Source: Symsagittifera roscoffensis (taxonomy: Eukaryota; Xenacoelomorpha; Acoela; Convolutidae). From it: a stretch of 64,000 nucleotides of DNA. The notes beneath the pieces are model-generated. The model was not told where the DNA came from. It saw only the letters and a list, made by a program, of their open reading frames with translations, and made no database searches. Shown piece by piece: positions 55,078 to 64,000 of the stretch (the first letter of the stretch is position 1; each line of letters begins with the position of its first letter). The stretch spans positions 100,427,209 to 100,491,208 of the forward strand of contig NC_087062.1 in NCBI RefSeq assembly GCF_963678635.1, in the 5' to 3' direction. A program made the translations under genes and the position numbers.

Positions 55078-56490
55078 GGACAATTAAACGTGGTAAAGAC
55101 GTATCTGAAAGCCAGATACCGGCTGTCGGATCTCTTAGGGGCTCAAAAAAATGATAGAATGACGAGCAATCTGAAGAGATGGATCGAGAACGGAGCACCT
55201 GACAAAGGAGATCTAGAGGGAGACAGCTATAAGATCTTGAACAAATTTTACCTAAGAAGGAAGGATTCGTTGTACTTGAACAAAAATGGAATCGTAGCCT
55301 GTAAACGCAAGGAAGAGCACAAACTCCTTTACAAGTATAATTCAATTCTGTTGCCACAGTTATACCAGACTGAACTGCTCTTTCGTTCACATGATCAGAT
55401 GGGCCATCAAGGCGTGGACAGAGTGTACAACAGGATACAGAAACGATTCGAATGGCCTGGTCTAAAGAAGGCCTGTGACAAGCGTATCTCTGCATGTTTG
55501 TCATGTCAACAGGCAAAGGACCCCAGGGAACTGCGGTTCCCCCTTCAGTCAACAGAGTCGTCAGGATTCAATGAAGTGGTGCAAATTGATCATCAGAAGA
55601 TATGCATGACTGCCACGGGCTACAATTAAGTGCTGGTAATGATTGATCAGTTCGCAAAATATGCAGAGGCAATCTCCTGCATGACAGCATCAGCGGAAGA
55701 AACATGCGATCACTTGATAAATGTGTGGATAGCGAGACACGGTTGCCCCATCACACTCCAATCAGACAATGGCAAGGCATTCGTGAGTGATCTCACGAAG
55801 GAGTTAATGAAGAGGTCGCAAGGGGCACAGGCCCACTCGACCACTTATCACCCACAAACGAATGGCCTAGTTGAAAGGCAAAATCGCACGTTGGTATCCA
55901 TGTTAAGAGTTTATTGCTCACGCTACTTGGATGACTGGGATAGACACTTGCCGCAAGTGATGGGCGCTTATAACAGCACATAACATTCCACCACGGGAAT
56001 AAGTCCGCATATGATGCTAACTGGCCAAGAAAAAGCTCTTCCGTTAACGTTCTTCTACCCTGAGTACGAAAGAAAGAAAACAGCACGGCAAACGTACGTG
56101 CGTGATGTTATTAGAAGACAGCAGGACCTCAATGACTCATGCCGGAGGAACAAGCAACAGGCGCAAATCAGACAAAAAATGAGATTTGATAAAAAAAGAC
56201 TGCGGATGCAAAAACCTACTCGGTCGGCGATTTTGTCTGGGTGTTCCAGGAAGTAGTTCCAACAAAAGGAACCAAAAAAATTACTGAAAAAATGACGTGG
56301 TCCATTCCAAATAACTAAAGTACATCGAGGAGGTCGTTTTTAACGATTGAGCACCTGACGAGCAGCTCATTACGAAAACATCAAATCGCACAATGCCTCA
56401 TCAGAGGAATGGTGTATACCAGCTGCCATGCAAGAGGGAGACTATTTGATAGTGGATCCTGCCTGCGAGGTGAATGAAAGAGGCACGCGG
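55078..56490 (+). pseudogene. pol: Element D integrase, copy 2 (original position)
   Basis: Open from the linker through the zinc domain: HDQMGHQGVDRVYNRIQKRF, EWPGLKKACDKRISACLSCQ (intact HX3H and CX2C). TAA follows GYN at 55627. The core frame 55630-55983 is identical in motifs to copy 1 (SDNGKAF, GLVERQNR), and the C-terminal domain is at 56011-56256 (LTFFYPEYERKKTARQTYV). All catalytic residues of the D,D35E core are visible, but the polypeptide is split by three stops/frameshifts. Confidence 0.9.
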
Positions 56491-57263
56491 AAAAAAATTA
56501 ACGGGAATGTGGTCGTAGATGAGTGTGATCTGCCACTAGATCTGGAGTTGACCGAGAGAGTGGAAGTTGACTGGAAAACTCTTCCATATGCAGAAGAAGA
56601 CTGGAACTGTCCAGAGCAAACATAAATTGATAAAGGGGTACAGCCTGACCTTCTTTTCACCATGGAGACACGGCAGGGCAAGAAAGGAAGGAACAAGAAA
56701 AAGTACAACCCGTATGGCGAGAATTTCGTCATAGACAGGTAGTTTTAAGCGATATGATGGACTCGCTGGTGGGACTGGATGAGGTGGCGGTGCCACAAGA
56801 GATCGACTCAGTCAATGACATGGAACAGGATTGGATCGACGATCGCTCCGAACCAGAAGTAGAGTTCGAACCAGAGGTGGAGCAGACTCATGAGCAAGAA
56901 TTAACAAACTTGCTAGTGCTCGAATGGCTCCATGATCTGCCGGCAGATCCTAAAGAGACAATCTTGACGATTCAGGATGTCCTCAAAGACGGCATCAAAT
57001 ACGTCAGCCATGACAATACCGAGTCCAACTGGGTCGCTCCAGTTCGTCCTCTACGCGTTCCGGAATCCAACCTCGATCTGCTCGATTTTGGGCGATCGAC
57101 GGGGACGTCGATGGATATTTTGTCCAGGGGTTGGGGTAGTAGGACTCACCCACACCAAAAATCTGATTATTAAAAAGTTAAAATTGGCAAGTGAAACCGG
57201 AGAACTGGAAATGGAGGGCGAGAACGCTAAAAAACACTTTTTGGACGAATTTTTGAACTTTAT
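56491..57263 (+). pseudogene. Element D post-integrase region
   Basis: The 56428-56625 frame starts with the conserved GDYLIVDPACEVNERGT, then an acidic stretch ending EEDWNCPEQT (C: EEDWNDPEQN). Frame 56754-57173 holds NLLVLEWLHDLPADPKET and NWVAPVRPLRVPESNLD, and frame 56977-57267 ends GVGVVGLTHTKNLIIKKLK. Conservation with C at several blocks despite frame damage indicates a once functional region of unknown role. Confidence 0.55.
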
Positions 57264-57586
57264 TTAGACCCACCAAACCACTATTCAAATATTGTCGTCA
57301 TACCGGACAGCGATTTCATACTCATGGAACGTACATGCGCTATAGCGATAACCGCGGATGTAAGCTTCAAAACAGCACTAGCGGCAGACTTTAAAAGAGA
57401 GCATAAGAATATCGAGTTTTTATGGAAACAGAGGCCTGGTGTGCGAGGGATGATAGCGCTGCCACCTGTTGCATCACAGATACCAGGGAAATATTTTTGT
57501 TTCCTGGTAACTAAGGCCACTATAAACAACACGTGAATCCAGAGAGCTTGGTATTGGCCTTGACTCGACTTAGGGATTTTCTGGTT

Positions 57587-57788
57587 GAGTCCGGGACTGC
57601 CGAGAGAGGCCGAAACCGACTGATGAGACGGCGGCGAAGAGAAATGTCTGGCCATGACCTGGATCGTGAGTCGGGACTGGGTGAGCAGAAGGATCACCGA
57701 CGAGGTGAGATGCCCTTGCCTGTTCGACTAGTGCAGCCTCTTATCGGAGCGAAACGATCACGCGATGGGCCGGGCGCGTCACACTCAG
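57587..57788 (+). repeat. 202-bp insertion in macro-like domain, copied from region E
   Basis: About 97.5% identical (five differences seen) to 58608-58809, where it is part of the region E reading frame. Here it splits the macro-like domain after FLVE. The right side borders a (CT)16 tract. Confidence 0.92.
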
Positions 57789-57793
57789 GAGTG

Positions 57794-57795
<2 letters not shown>

Positions 57796-57827
<32 letters not shown>
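57796..57827 (+). repeat. (CT)16 microsatellite
   Basis: An uninterrupted CT run between the inserted 202-bp copy and the resuming macro-like domain. Confidence 0.95.
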
Positions 57828-57829
<2 letters not shown>

Positions 57830-57956
57830 ACCAGTCTATGATCCCAATAGGGGAAAGCTACATCCGAGACAGTTATATGCCCTTGTACACGTGATATTTT
57901 CAGAAACTGACATAGAGGTTTACTCGCATAAAAAATACTATCTGAGCATATGCTAG

Positions 57957-58406
57957 GAGTTTCATTCAGCGATAAGTGGTTTTTTTAAGTTCACTTTTTA
58001 GGCCTTAGGATTAAGTTGTAGGTTAACTGTTAGGGATTAGATTGTTATGTGATAGTGTTGATGTGTGATATTTGTATGTTATGTTATTGTTAGGGTATGT
58101 TTCATGTGATGTTTATGTCATGGAAGCTTGAAACACTCCAGGTACGAAAGGTGACAGCGCTCATTTGGGTTATCTTGACAAGATCGCAGGTAGACAATCC
58201 ACCTTGGTGCTAGTTTTTAAATCAAGAACGAAAGAGAATTTCAACGGATAGTTCTTAAAAGATGTGAATGATGTTTTATTCCAGAAAAGGAACAACCTGG
58301 AATGATGGTTCTAAGTCGTGACTTGTTTTTTAGATCTGGATTGATTCAACTTTGTTTATTGATCTTGAACAACACGAAGAGTGCGACAACAATTACACGA
58401 AAAAAC
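57957..58406 (+). other. Interval between D macro-like domain and region E ORF
   Basis: GT-rich sequence with TTATGTTATTGTTAGGGTATG-type runs (58020-58110) and no coding frame except an upstream extension of the E frame. It could be the 3' end of D, the promoter/5' leader of E, or an intercistronic region of one element. Confidence 0.5.
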
Positions 58407-59190
58407 ATGAGTGACACGAACGACTTGATGGACTTCTCAGCGCGCCTAGAAACGACTCTAGATGAGATATACCAACGCCTAGTGAATTGCAATTTCTCAC
58501 TAGAAGACCCGGAGTTGGCGATGTTCACCGTCGCACTCTTAAATGCAATGGGAGGAGAAGGCCGTGGGGACCACCACACGGATATGGTCTTAATGTTGGC
58601 CTACGGCGAGTCCGGGACTGCCGAGAGAGGCCGAAACCGACTGATGAGACGGCGGCGAAGAGAAATGTCTGGCCATGACCTGGCTCGTGAGCCGGGACTG
58701 GGTGAGCAGAAGGATCACCGACGAGGTGACATGCCCTTGCCTGTTCGACTAGTGCAGCCTCTTATCGGAGCGAAACGATCACGTGATGGGCCGGGCCCGT
58801 CACACTCAGCAGATTCTCTAACGGCTGCTCCTCCACAGAAGAGAGTAAAGATGAGTGAGATGGAGATTCAGACATCGGAGACTATTTAGACATTGGAAAA
58901 GAAAGAAAAGGACCAGAGGGAGCTGTATGCCAAAGTGGAGGAGTACAAGGCAATAGCTCGAGATAGGGACGAGTGGAAGAAGAAAATCGAGGACACGCGA
59001 ATAGCTCCCAAAGAGGAAGAGATAAGACACCTGGAAGAGTTATATATGGCGAGAGTCAGCCAAGTGTCACCGGAAGCTCTGGCGACGATAAACTCCTCGG
59101 ATGGATCCAGGGACACGTCCCAGGACGAAGGCACAGGAGCTGTGCACCCCGAGAGAGCCAGGGGCTCCTCAGCAGACATCACAATCTGCT
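58407..59190 (+). pseudogene. Region E ORF, N-terminal and coiled-coil part
   Basis: I chose ATG 58407 (MSDTNDLMDFSARLETTLDE) over the upstream GTG/ATG because the protein-like composition begins there. The frame has a helical start, an arginine-rich stretch (GRNRLMRRRRREMSGHDL), a basic nuclear-signal-like KRSRDGPG and QKRVKM, then TAG at 58887-58889. In the same frame follows a strong coiled coil (LEKKEKDQRELYAKVEEYKA ... IRHLEELYMARV). A frameshift near 59200 leads into the SGNH domain frame. No family recognised for this part. Confidence 0.5.
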
Positions 59191-60262
59191 CCGAACCCGA
59201 GGAATATGATACCGGATCCTTCAGATACCTACTTGGCTCCCCAGTTTCAGGAGTCATTCATTCAAATTACCAGAGCAGCGATGAATGAGATCAACAGGAC
59301 CACTGGACTGACGCTGGGTAGGGTCGTCTCTTCCCAAAGCCCCAATCGTTACTCGAGTAACTCGGAGCGAATACCTCGAGCCATTGTATCAACGAGAACT
59401 ACACGTGGCGAAACGACTCAAAGATCTCGCATAGTGAACATCAGAAAGATCCTAGCGGTACGCAACCTGTTCGTGCAAGTAGCCGCTGAGCATCCTCAAG
59501 CTTGTTTGAACGGCATGAGCTGGAACTCTGCCATGATCAATCCGGCAATTCCTCCAGGGAGTCGTCATTTGGTTGTTGGAGATAGTTTAGTGAGGGATCT
59601 GAACGATATATTTGTGAGTGGTCAGACCACTGTTCTATCTTTTGGAGGGGCCTCCGTGGCTCAAGTCATCATGATGATGGAGATCCAGGGCGAGGATCAC
59701 CTAGATACGTTGCTGATAATGCTCGGTACCAATGACATTTCAAAGGTCCCTATTACCCCAGAAGGCAAGTGGGAGCCCCTACTGGTCTGCCTTCTGAACG
59801 AACTGAAGGAGAAATATAGGCCGAGAATCGTGGTGATGTGCAGCAAAACCCGGAGGTGGGCACGCCAGTGGCAGATTTGATGAACGGCAAGGTGGCCGGT
59901 GGAACGATACGACCCGCAGTCTGGTGAGAAGCAATCCCAGCGATCTGCGACTCAGGGATCTTGAGAATATGCTGCGCATGACTGATCATCTCGCGCTCAC
60001 CAGAGATGGGATACACTTCAATACTCAGCAAGGGAGACGCTGGATAAACGACGTGTTCCAGAGACAGATAGAGGAAATGAAGCAAGAATTGAGGACAACC
60101 GACTCACTGGCTCGGACCAGTTCGACTGGAGGAGGTAGAGTGAGGGGTAATGGGCCGAAACCACTGCCAATCACTACCCCTGGCAATGGAAACGGGTGCA
60201 ACCGCTCCCGTTGCTCCAAGCTCAGACGTGAGAGAAAGGTTGGGGACTGCTCCTCCCCCTAG
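59191..60262 (+). pseudogene. SGNH/GDSL hydrolase domain, region E (frameshifted but motif-complete)
   Basis: A serine esterase/lipase-type fold. Frame 59101-59880 carries RHLVVGDSLVRDL (block I, catalytic Ser), LSFGGASVAQV (block II Gly) and LLIMLGTNDISKV (block III GTND). After two frameshifts between about 59850 and 59920, frame 59924-60262 carries LTRDGIHFNTQQGRRW (block V DxxH). All four signature blocks are thus present in the right order and spacing. SGNH domains are known in ORF1 of some non-LTR elements; in a Gypsy-type context this is unusual. It ends in a glycine/proline-rich linker. Confidence 0.8.
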
Positions 60263-61718
60263 AAGACAACCGTTGGAGAGCCGACTTGGGAGGCCAATTG
60301 ATCAGAGTCGGACTAGCTCTCAGGCTATATCGAGGACGAGTAACCCGCCTGCCACGGCAACTCCTGCTTCTACAGGAAGCCCATCAATGAGCGCCACGCC
60401 GGCGGAAGGAATTGAGCCAAGCAGTGTGCTGCTTTGGAACGGTCCAGATCCCAGCTATTGGGGACAGTATAAGACGGATATGTCAACGAACTTGAACATG
60501 AACACGTTGACATGTCGAGTGGATGCAAGGAGGATGATGGATGGAGATGGTTCCTCAGTGTCGGGAGTATATCGATTACCGGGCGTGGACTGGCTGTTAG
60601 CGGAACAGGAGCAGTTTAGCTCGGCGACCACGCTCAGGTCTATGGACCTTAATGGATTGCTTCAAGACAATACCTTTGGACCCTTGAATACCCGATCTCT
60701 TACGGACGTCCGTCGGAGAGCCAGAGAATTGACACCACCTTCCCAGAGGGGCAAATTTCTGTCAGAGACTAAGCCCAACAAAAAGCACTATGAGATGTAT
60801 AGGCAGTTCTCTAAAACACCCGGCCAAGCGCCTGGTGAATATTCGAGAGATTATCCCCGAGCGACCCCGGTGGAGGGGGACGATAGGAGATACGCGGGAC
60901 TGATGGCACCAGTAGTTGACAGCCTGTTTGCTGCCTATGATCCCCTGGATATAAAGGCTGCCAAATATCTGATAGTGACCGGTTCAGATTATCTCCTTAC
61001 GCCTCGTTCCCTCTTTTGGCCCGAAGTGATTTTCTTGACGGCGCCTAAGTTGGACTGGGGTCAATCAGCAGGCATGACGATAGGCATGCGGAGGACGATC
61101 AGCATGGATTTGGAGGTGATAGTAATTGCCGGCTCGAATGACCACCTGCAGAGCAGAGGGTTGTTGTCCCGTCTGACGGATGTATCAGTCCCTAGCAATG
61201 AAGTAATAGGGGAGGCTATCATGACGTTGCTCTCAGCCATGACCGAGGTAGAGACATCAGTGCAGCGACACTTCATCAAGACTGTGGTGAAGATCATTTT
61301 TGTGTTATCACCGGGGTACGCCACATTGCCAGAACCCTTACAATTTGTGTACACGATGGTCACAACTCTAGCAGAGGGACGATTCACCGTAATCATACCC
61401 GCGCCGAACAGAATAGTGGACCCCAATAACTATTACCCGCCCCGTTCTGAGCTTCTTGCCATCTGGGTGGACATTTACAATGCCATCCAGGGATTCAAGG
61501 ATTGCAGCACGACTCGGTTATTACCGGATGAAGTTCTGGGGTTGGAGCTGTCCAACTTCGCCAGGTTACTGAAGTTGAGGCCAGGAGTAGAAGATGATCA
61601 TTTATTACTGCAACAGCTGGCCAATGACCTCTGGTTCAGACAGATGGATTATGCTAGAAATGTCATCGGCAGACGAGGACCTCATGGCGTTGACCTTGAA
61701 GACGAAACCACGCACTAA
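60190..61718 (+). pseudogene. Second, degenerate SGNH-like domain, region E
   Basis: After a proline/serine-rich linker (frame 60150-61718, the longest clean frame in the window at 522 codons) comes a domain whose strand pattern follows the SGNH fold. AKYLIVTGSDYLLTP is at the GDS position without the GDS order, then PEVIFLTAPKLDWG, LEVIVIAGSNDHLQSRGLLS at the GTND position, KIIFVLSPGYATLPEPLQ and RFTVIIPAPNRIVDP. There is no DxxH; YYPPRSELLAIW is in its place. I infer a pseudo-enzyme. An unrelated Rossmann-like fold is the alternative. TAA ends the frame at 61716-61718. Confidence 0.5.
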
Positions 61719-63035
61719 TTCATAGTTGTGTTTGTCGCCATGAGTATGTACCTTTGGAGAAGATGCGTTTGAGCATGCACCGGCAGTAATCAGTGAGATA
61801 CACGCTTATCTGAGAAACTTGTTCAATTAAAGGGAGTTAGCTGGATGCATGATGTTACAGTTAATGCAAGACGTGAACACGATGTCGCTAGATAGCTTCC
61901 AACCGGATATTTGGGCCACGATGGCAAAATAAGAGTGATCTGACGCTATCTTGGGTGGCATGAGAGGGGGATGGACACCATCCTTCCTGTCCACGTGTTA
62001 CCCGAGGGCCTCACGGAATCTGATCGCGAGCTTCGTCAAGGACATCCGAAAACTGTCAATTGGTCTGTTAATGGCACTGTATGTGACGTTTGGTCACAAA
62101 AAAACTGTGGAGGGACCTGCGAACCTCTTCACCCAAGCGTTGGCACACCTGAGATTGGATGGACTCCTTACCCTGATCGCAATGACATATGGTCGGTTGG
62201 GCGATTTGTACGTGCTTTTACGCTATCCCGAACAACTGCAGGGAGCGAGTCCAGAATTCAACGCGCAGTTGGAAACCGCCTCATACCCGAAAATGAAGGA
62301 TTGGATGATACTCTTGCTCCAATACCTCCTGCAACAGAATAGGATTGTCACAGGAGAGGGCAAGGAGGCAACTGAATTGAGCGAGTGCAAACAGTTTTGT
62401 GGCATGCCTTTGCTGACAGATCTGGCTGTGATGATGCGGATCGATCCGCTGGCTCTGGTCCATGGACTAAGGGAGTTCGCCACGGTAGTGTACGGACCAG
62501 TGACGTCTTACGTGTTCCCAGACGTACAAGTGAAAGCATACAGGAACTCGACGTTGTACGTTAACTTAGTCTCCGCGGTGAATTGTTCCGTGTTGAATTG
62601 GGTTGAACAGAAGGAGCTGAGAGGATTGTGCATTGAAGACAGATTATTCGGAAGAACAGCGGAGCCGGGATGGATATTGATGGACTTCAACAAAACTTTC
62701 AAATGCAGAATGGGCGGCGAGGACCTATCCCATGTCCAGTTTAATCCTAAGCTTTGAAATCTGCGACCAGTGATGAAGGATTCAGGAGACGCGATGCGGG
62801 TCCCATTTTGGCCGGAAGCATATGCACACGTCAAGGAGAATCAGCAAATGTCGCTTTCCGGGTCCAGGCCGCTGCCGGACCAATGTCCCCGATATCCAAC
62901 GATAAAGATGATGTTGTTGGGGTCACCTCTCCCGCCATTGCCCCTCGCATCGGAGCGGCTCGTGACAGGGAAGAAAAAATGCGGAAATGGAGTGAAGGCA
63001 TGGAGCCGCGCTTTATCAGCTGAAATGTTGCGGCC
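61719..63035 (+). pseudogene. Region E, helical protein of unknown function
   Basis: One frame is readable from about 61752 to 63020, with in-frame stops at 61830 (TAA), about 61930-61936 (TAA, TGA) and 62755 (TGA). It begins GEDAFEHAPAVISEIHAYLR, then NLIASFVKDIRKLSIGLLMA, FTQALAHLRLDGLLTLIAMT and WMILLLQYLLQQNRIVTGEG, and continues VPFWPEAYAHVKENQQM past the TGA. Mostly amphipathic helices. A capsid-type or scaffold role is conceivable, but nothing identifies it. Confidence 0.4.
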
Positions 63036-64000
63036 TTGCACACATTTGACTTCACGTTTCCTGATGCATGGAGCCGGAAGAAGATCGAGGCACCACCTTC
63101 CAGGAGGCCCGGGGTTTCCGCTGACGTGTGGAATGACGTGTACACACCAGCCCATGATTGGTCACGATTGAAAGGGCCAGGAGAAGTGAAAGTGATACTA
63201 TTAGAAGTGGCAAATGAGTGCAGAGGAGTCAAGTACATGACGGTCGACGAGCTGGCGCCATATGGCGACGAATCAGTGGAGTTCCTGGTGAACGACGAGT
63301 TATTCTATCACGGAGGGGATCTGACCGTACCGGTGCGGCCGGACTTGGGCATGGATATGCGACAAGGCCCATCGGGACCTGGGCTGAGACCAGACACAAA
63401 CGATGATGAGCAGATGGATCAGGATGAAGATCATATGGAGGGAAAGGGAGACAAGTCAAATGAAGTGGACTTAGGAGCGTTGGATAGAGACTTGCTGGAA
63501 TACCACTTCATTGAAGACGACGACGGGGAAGTCGATGGAAATCTTTTGTTGATGACACCATCGTCTTTCATGTGAGGCGCCAGCCATTTTGTCCCCAGTG
63601 GATCCGATAGGCCTGCTAATGGATTACCAAGAAAGGACACACAGAAACTGCTCCATGAGTCACCAAGGAGGAGAAGAATCGACGAGACTATGAGGGTATC
63701 CTTCCTGAGCACGTTGCCTGAAGAAGAGTGGGAGAGATACCAGAGTGAACTTGAACGAAAGGCAGCAGTGATCTGGAACCGAGTGACTTTCATGGAAAGG
63801 ACATGGGACGTGATACGCAGGTACGGGAAGCAGTCCGTAATGAAGGTGAGGTTGAACCAACCCATCATGCGCGAGATTCTAGGGAAGCTAATGAGCTCCG
63901 TAGAGTCTGACATTCTGACCGATTCAGTTCCGGAGGACAGCGCCGATGAAAATCAGGTTGTGAGAAAACTACCCGTCAAGCGAGCCAAGAAAGGGCTGAA
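63036..64000 (+). pseudogene. Region E, C-terminal part running off the window
   Basis: Frame 63036-63575 (FTFPDAWSRKKIEAPPSRRP, YMTVDELAPYGDESVEFLVN, then a very acidic tract DDEQMDQDEDHMEGKGDKSN) stops at TGA 63573-63575. The same frame stays open from there to the window end: GASHFVPSGSDRPANGLPRK, EEEWERYQSELERKAAVIWN, YGKQSVMKVRLNQPIMREIL. The single TGA therefore probably interrupts one protein. No family recognised. Confidence 0.45.

Larger units (their letters stand above)
47342..57956 (+). mobile_element. Gypsy-like retroelement D with duplicated integrase and macro-like domain
   Basis: Same architecture as element C (gag, knuckles, PR, RT, RNase H, linker, IN, post-IN, macro-like domain), plus an internal tandem-type duplication of the integrase block (52977-54387 and 55078-56490) around the linker. 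No LTRs were recognised. Numerous stops and indels. The region E reading frame starts only about 450 bp downstream on the same strand. Confidence 0.82.
57264..57956 (+). pseudogene. Element D macro-like domain, interrupted by 202-bp insertion
   Basis: Reads IVVIPDSDFILMERTCAIAI then TADVSFKTALAADFKREHKN, PGVRGMIALPP and YFCFLVTKATINNT, TGA, then NPESLVLALTRLRDFLVE. The domain is then interrupted by 57587-57827 and resumes SLPVYDPNRGKLHPRQLYAL, VHVIFSETDIEVYSHKKYYL, ending TAG 57954-57956. The same pattern as C supports a common macro-like fold. Again the family glycine loops are absent (SFKTAL, DPNRGKL). C and D share the PNRGxLxPRxLYA motif. Confidence 0.6.

Noticed and set aside
57957-58300. 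GT-rich segment as a 3' LTR of element D
   Set aside because: No matching copy was found upstream of the D gag.

Overview
The window is repeat-rich, intron-poor eukaryotic DNA, most likely from an invertebrate metazoan. It is made almost entirely of retrotransposons in different states of decay. The evidence is several unrelated retroelement classes (Ty3/Gypsy-like LTR elements, non-LTR/LINE reverse transcriptases, a Penelope-like element with a GIY-YIG nuclease), interstitial TTAGGG-type repeats at three places, canonical GT/AG signals, foldbacks and minisatellites. There are no bacterial gene blocks, tRNA genes or rRNA genes. I cannot assign a species. TTAGGG-type repeats argue mildly against insects (TTAGG) and rhabditid nematodes (TTAGGC).

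Layout. (1) 1-16.1 kb: an 8.2-kb tandem duplication, with the left copy cut by the window edge. Each copy holds the 5' end of Gypsy element A on the minus strand (LTR plus gag), about 4 kb of spacer (foldback, hairpins, telomere-like repeats, an unidentified gene fragment), a MITE-like element, and the 5' half of Gypsy element B on the plus strand. (2) 13.6-20.9 kb: the complete but inactivated element B, with two 300-bp LTRs, a tRNA-Ser-type primer site, gag, protease, RT, RNase H, integrase, a small extra ORF and a polypurine tract. (3) 20.9-32.5 kb: gene-poor sequence with degenerate LINE and Penelope-like RT fragments, a diverged segmental duplication and minisatellites. (4) 32.5-45.1 kb: element C, gag-PR-RT-RNase H-linker-IN followed by a macro-domain-like C-terminus. 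The last 1.65 kb is present three times in tandem. (5) 45.1-47.3 kb: non-coding spacer. (6) 47.3-58.0 kb: element D, a relative of C with the same domain order but with the integrase block duplicated and a 202-bp insertion inside its macro-like domain. (7) 58.4-64.0 kb: region E, a long, broken reading path with a coiled coil, an SGNH/GDSL hydrolase domain, a second SGNH-like fold lacking the catalytic motifs, and further unidentified protein running off the window.

The most unusual biology is in C, D and E. These are Gypsy-like polyproteins ending in a macro (ADP-ribose-binding-like) fold with altered ligand loops, and next to D lies a large SGNH-bearing ORF that may belong to the same element. 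No open gene in the window looks intact. Every pol region carries in-frame stops, frameshifts or catalytic substitutions, so these are fossil copies. Protein-family assignments were made by reading motifs; no database search was possible.
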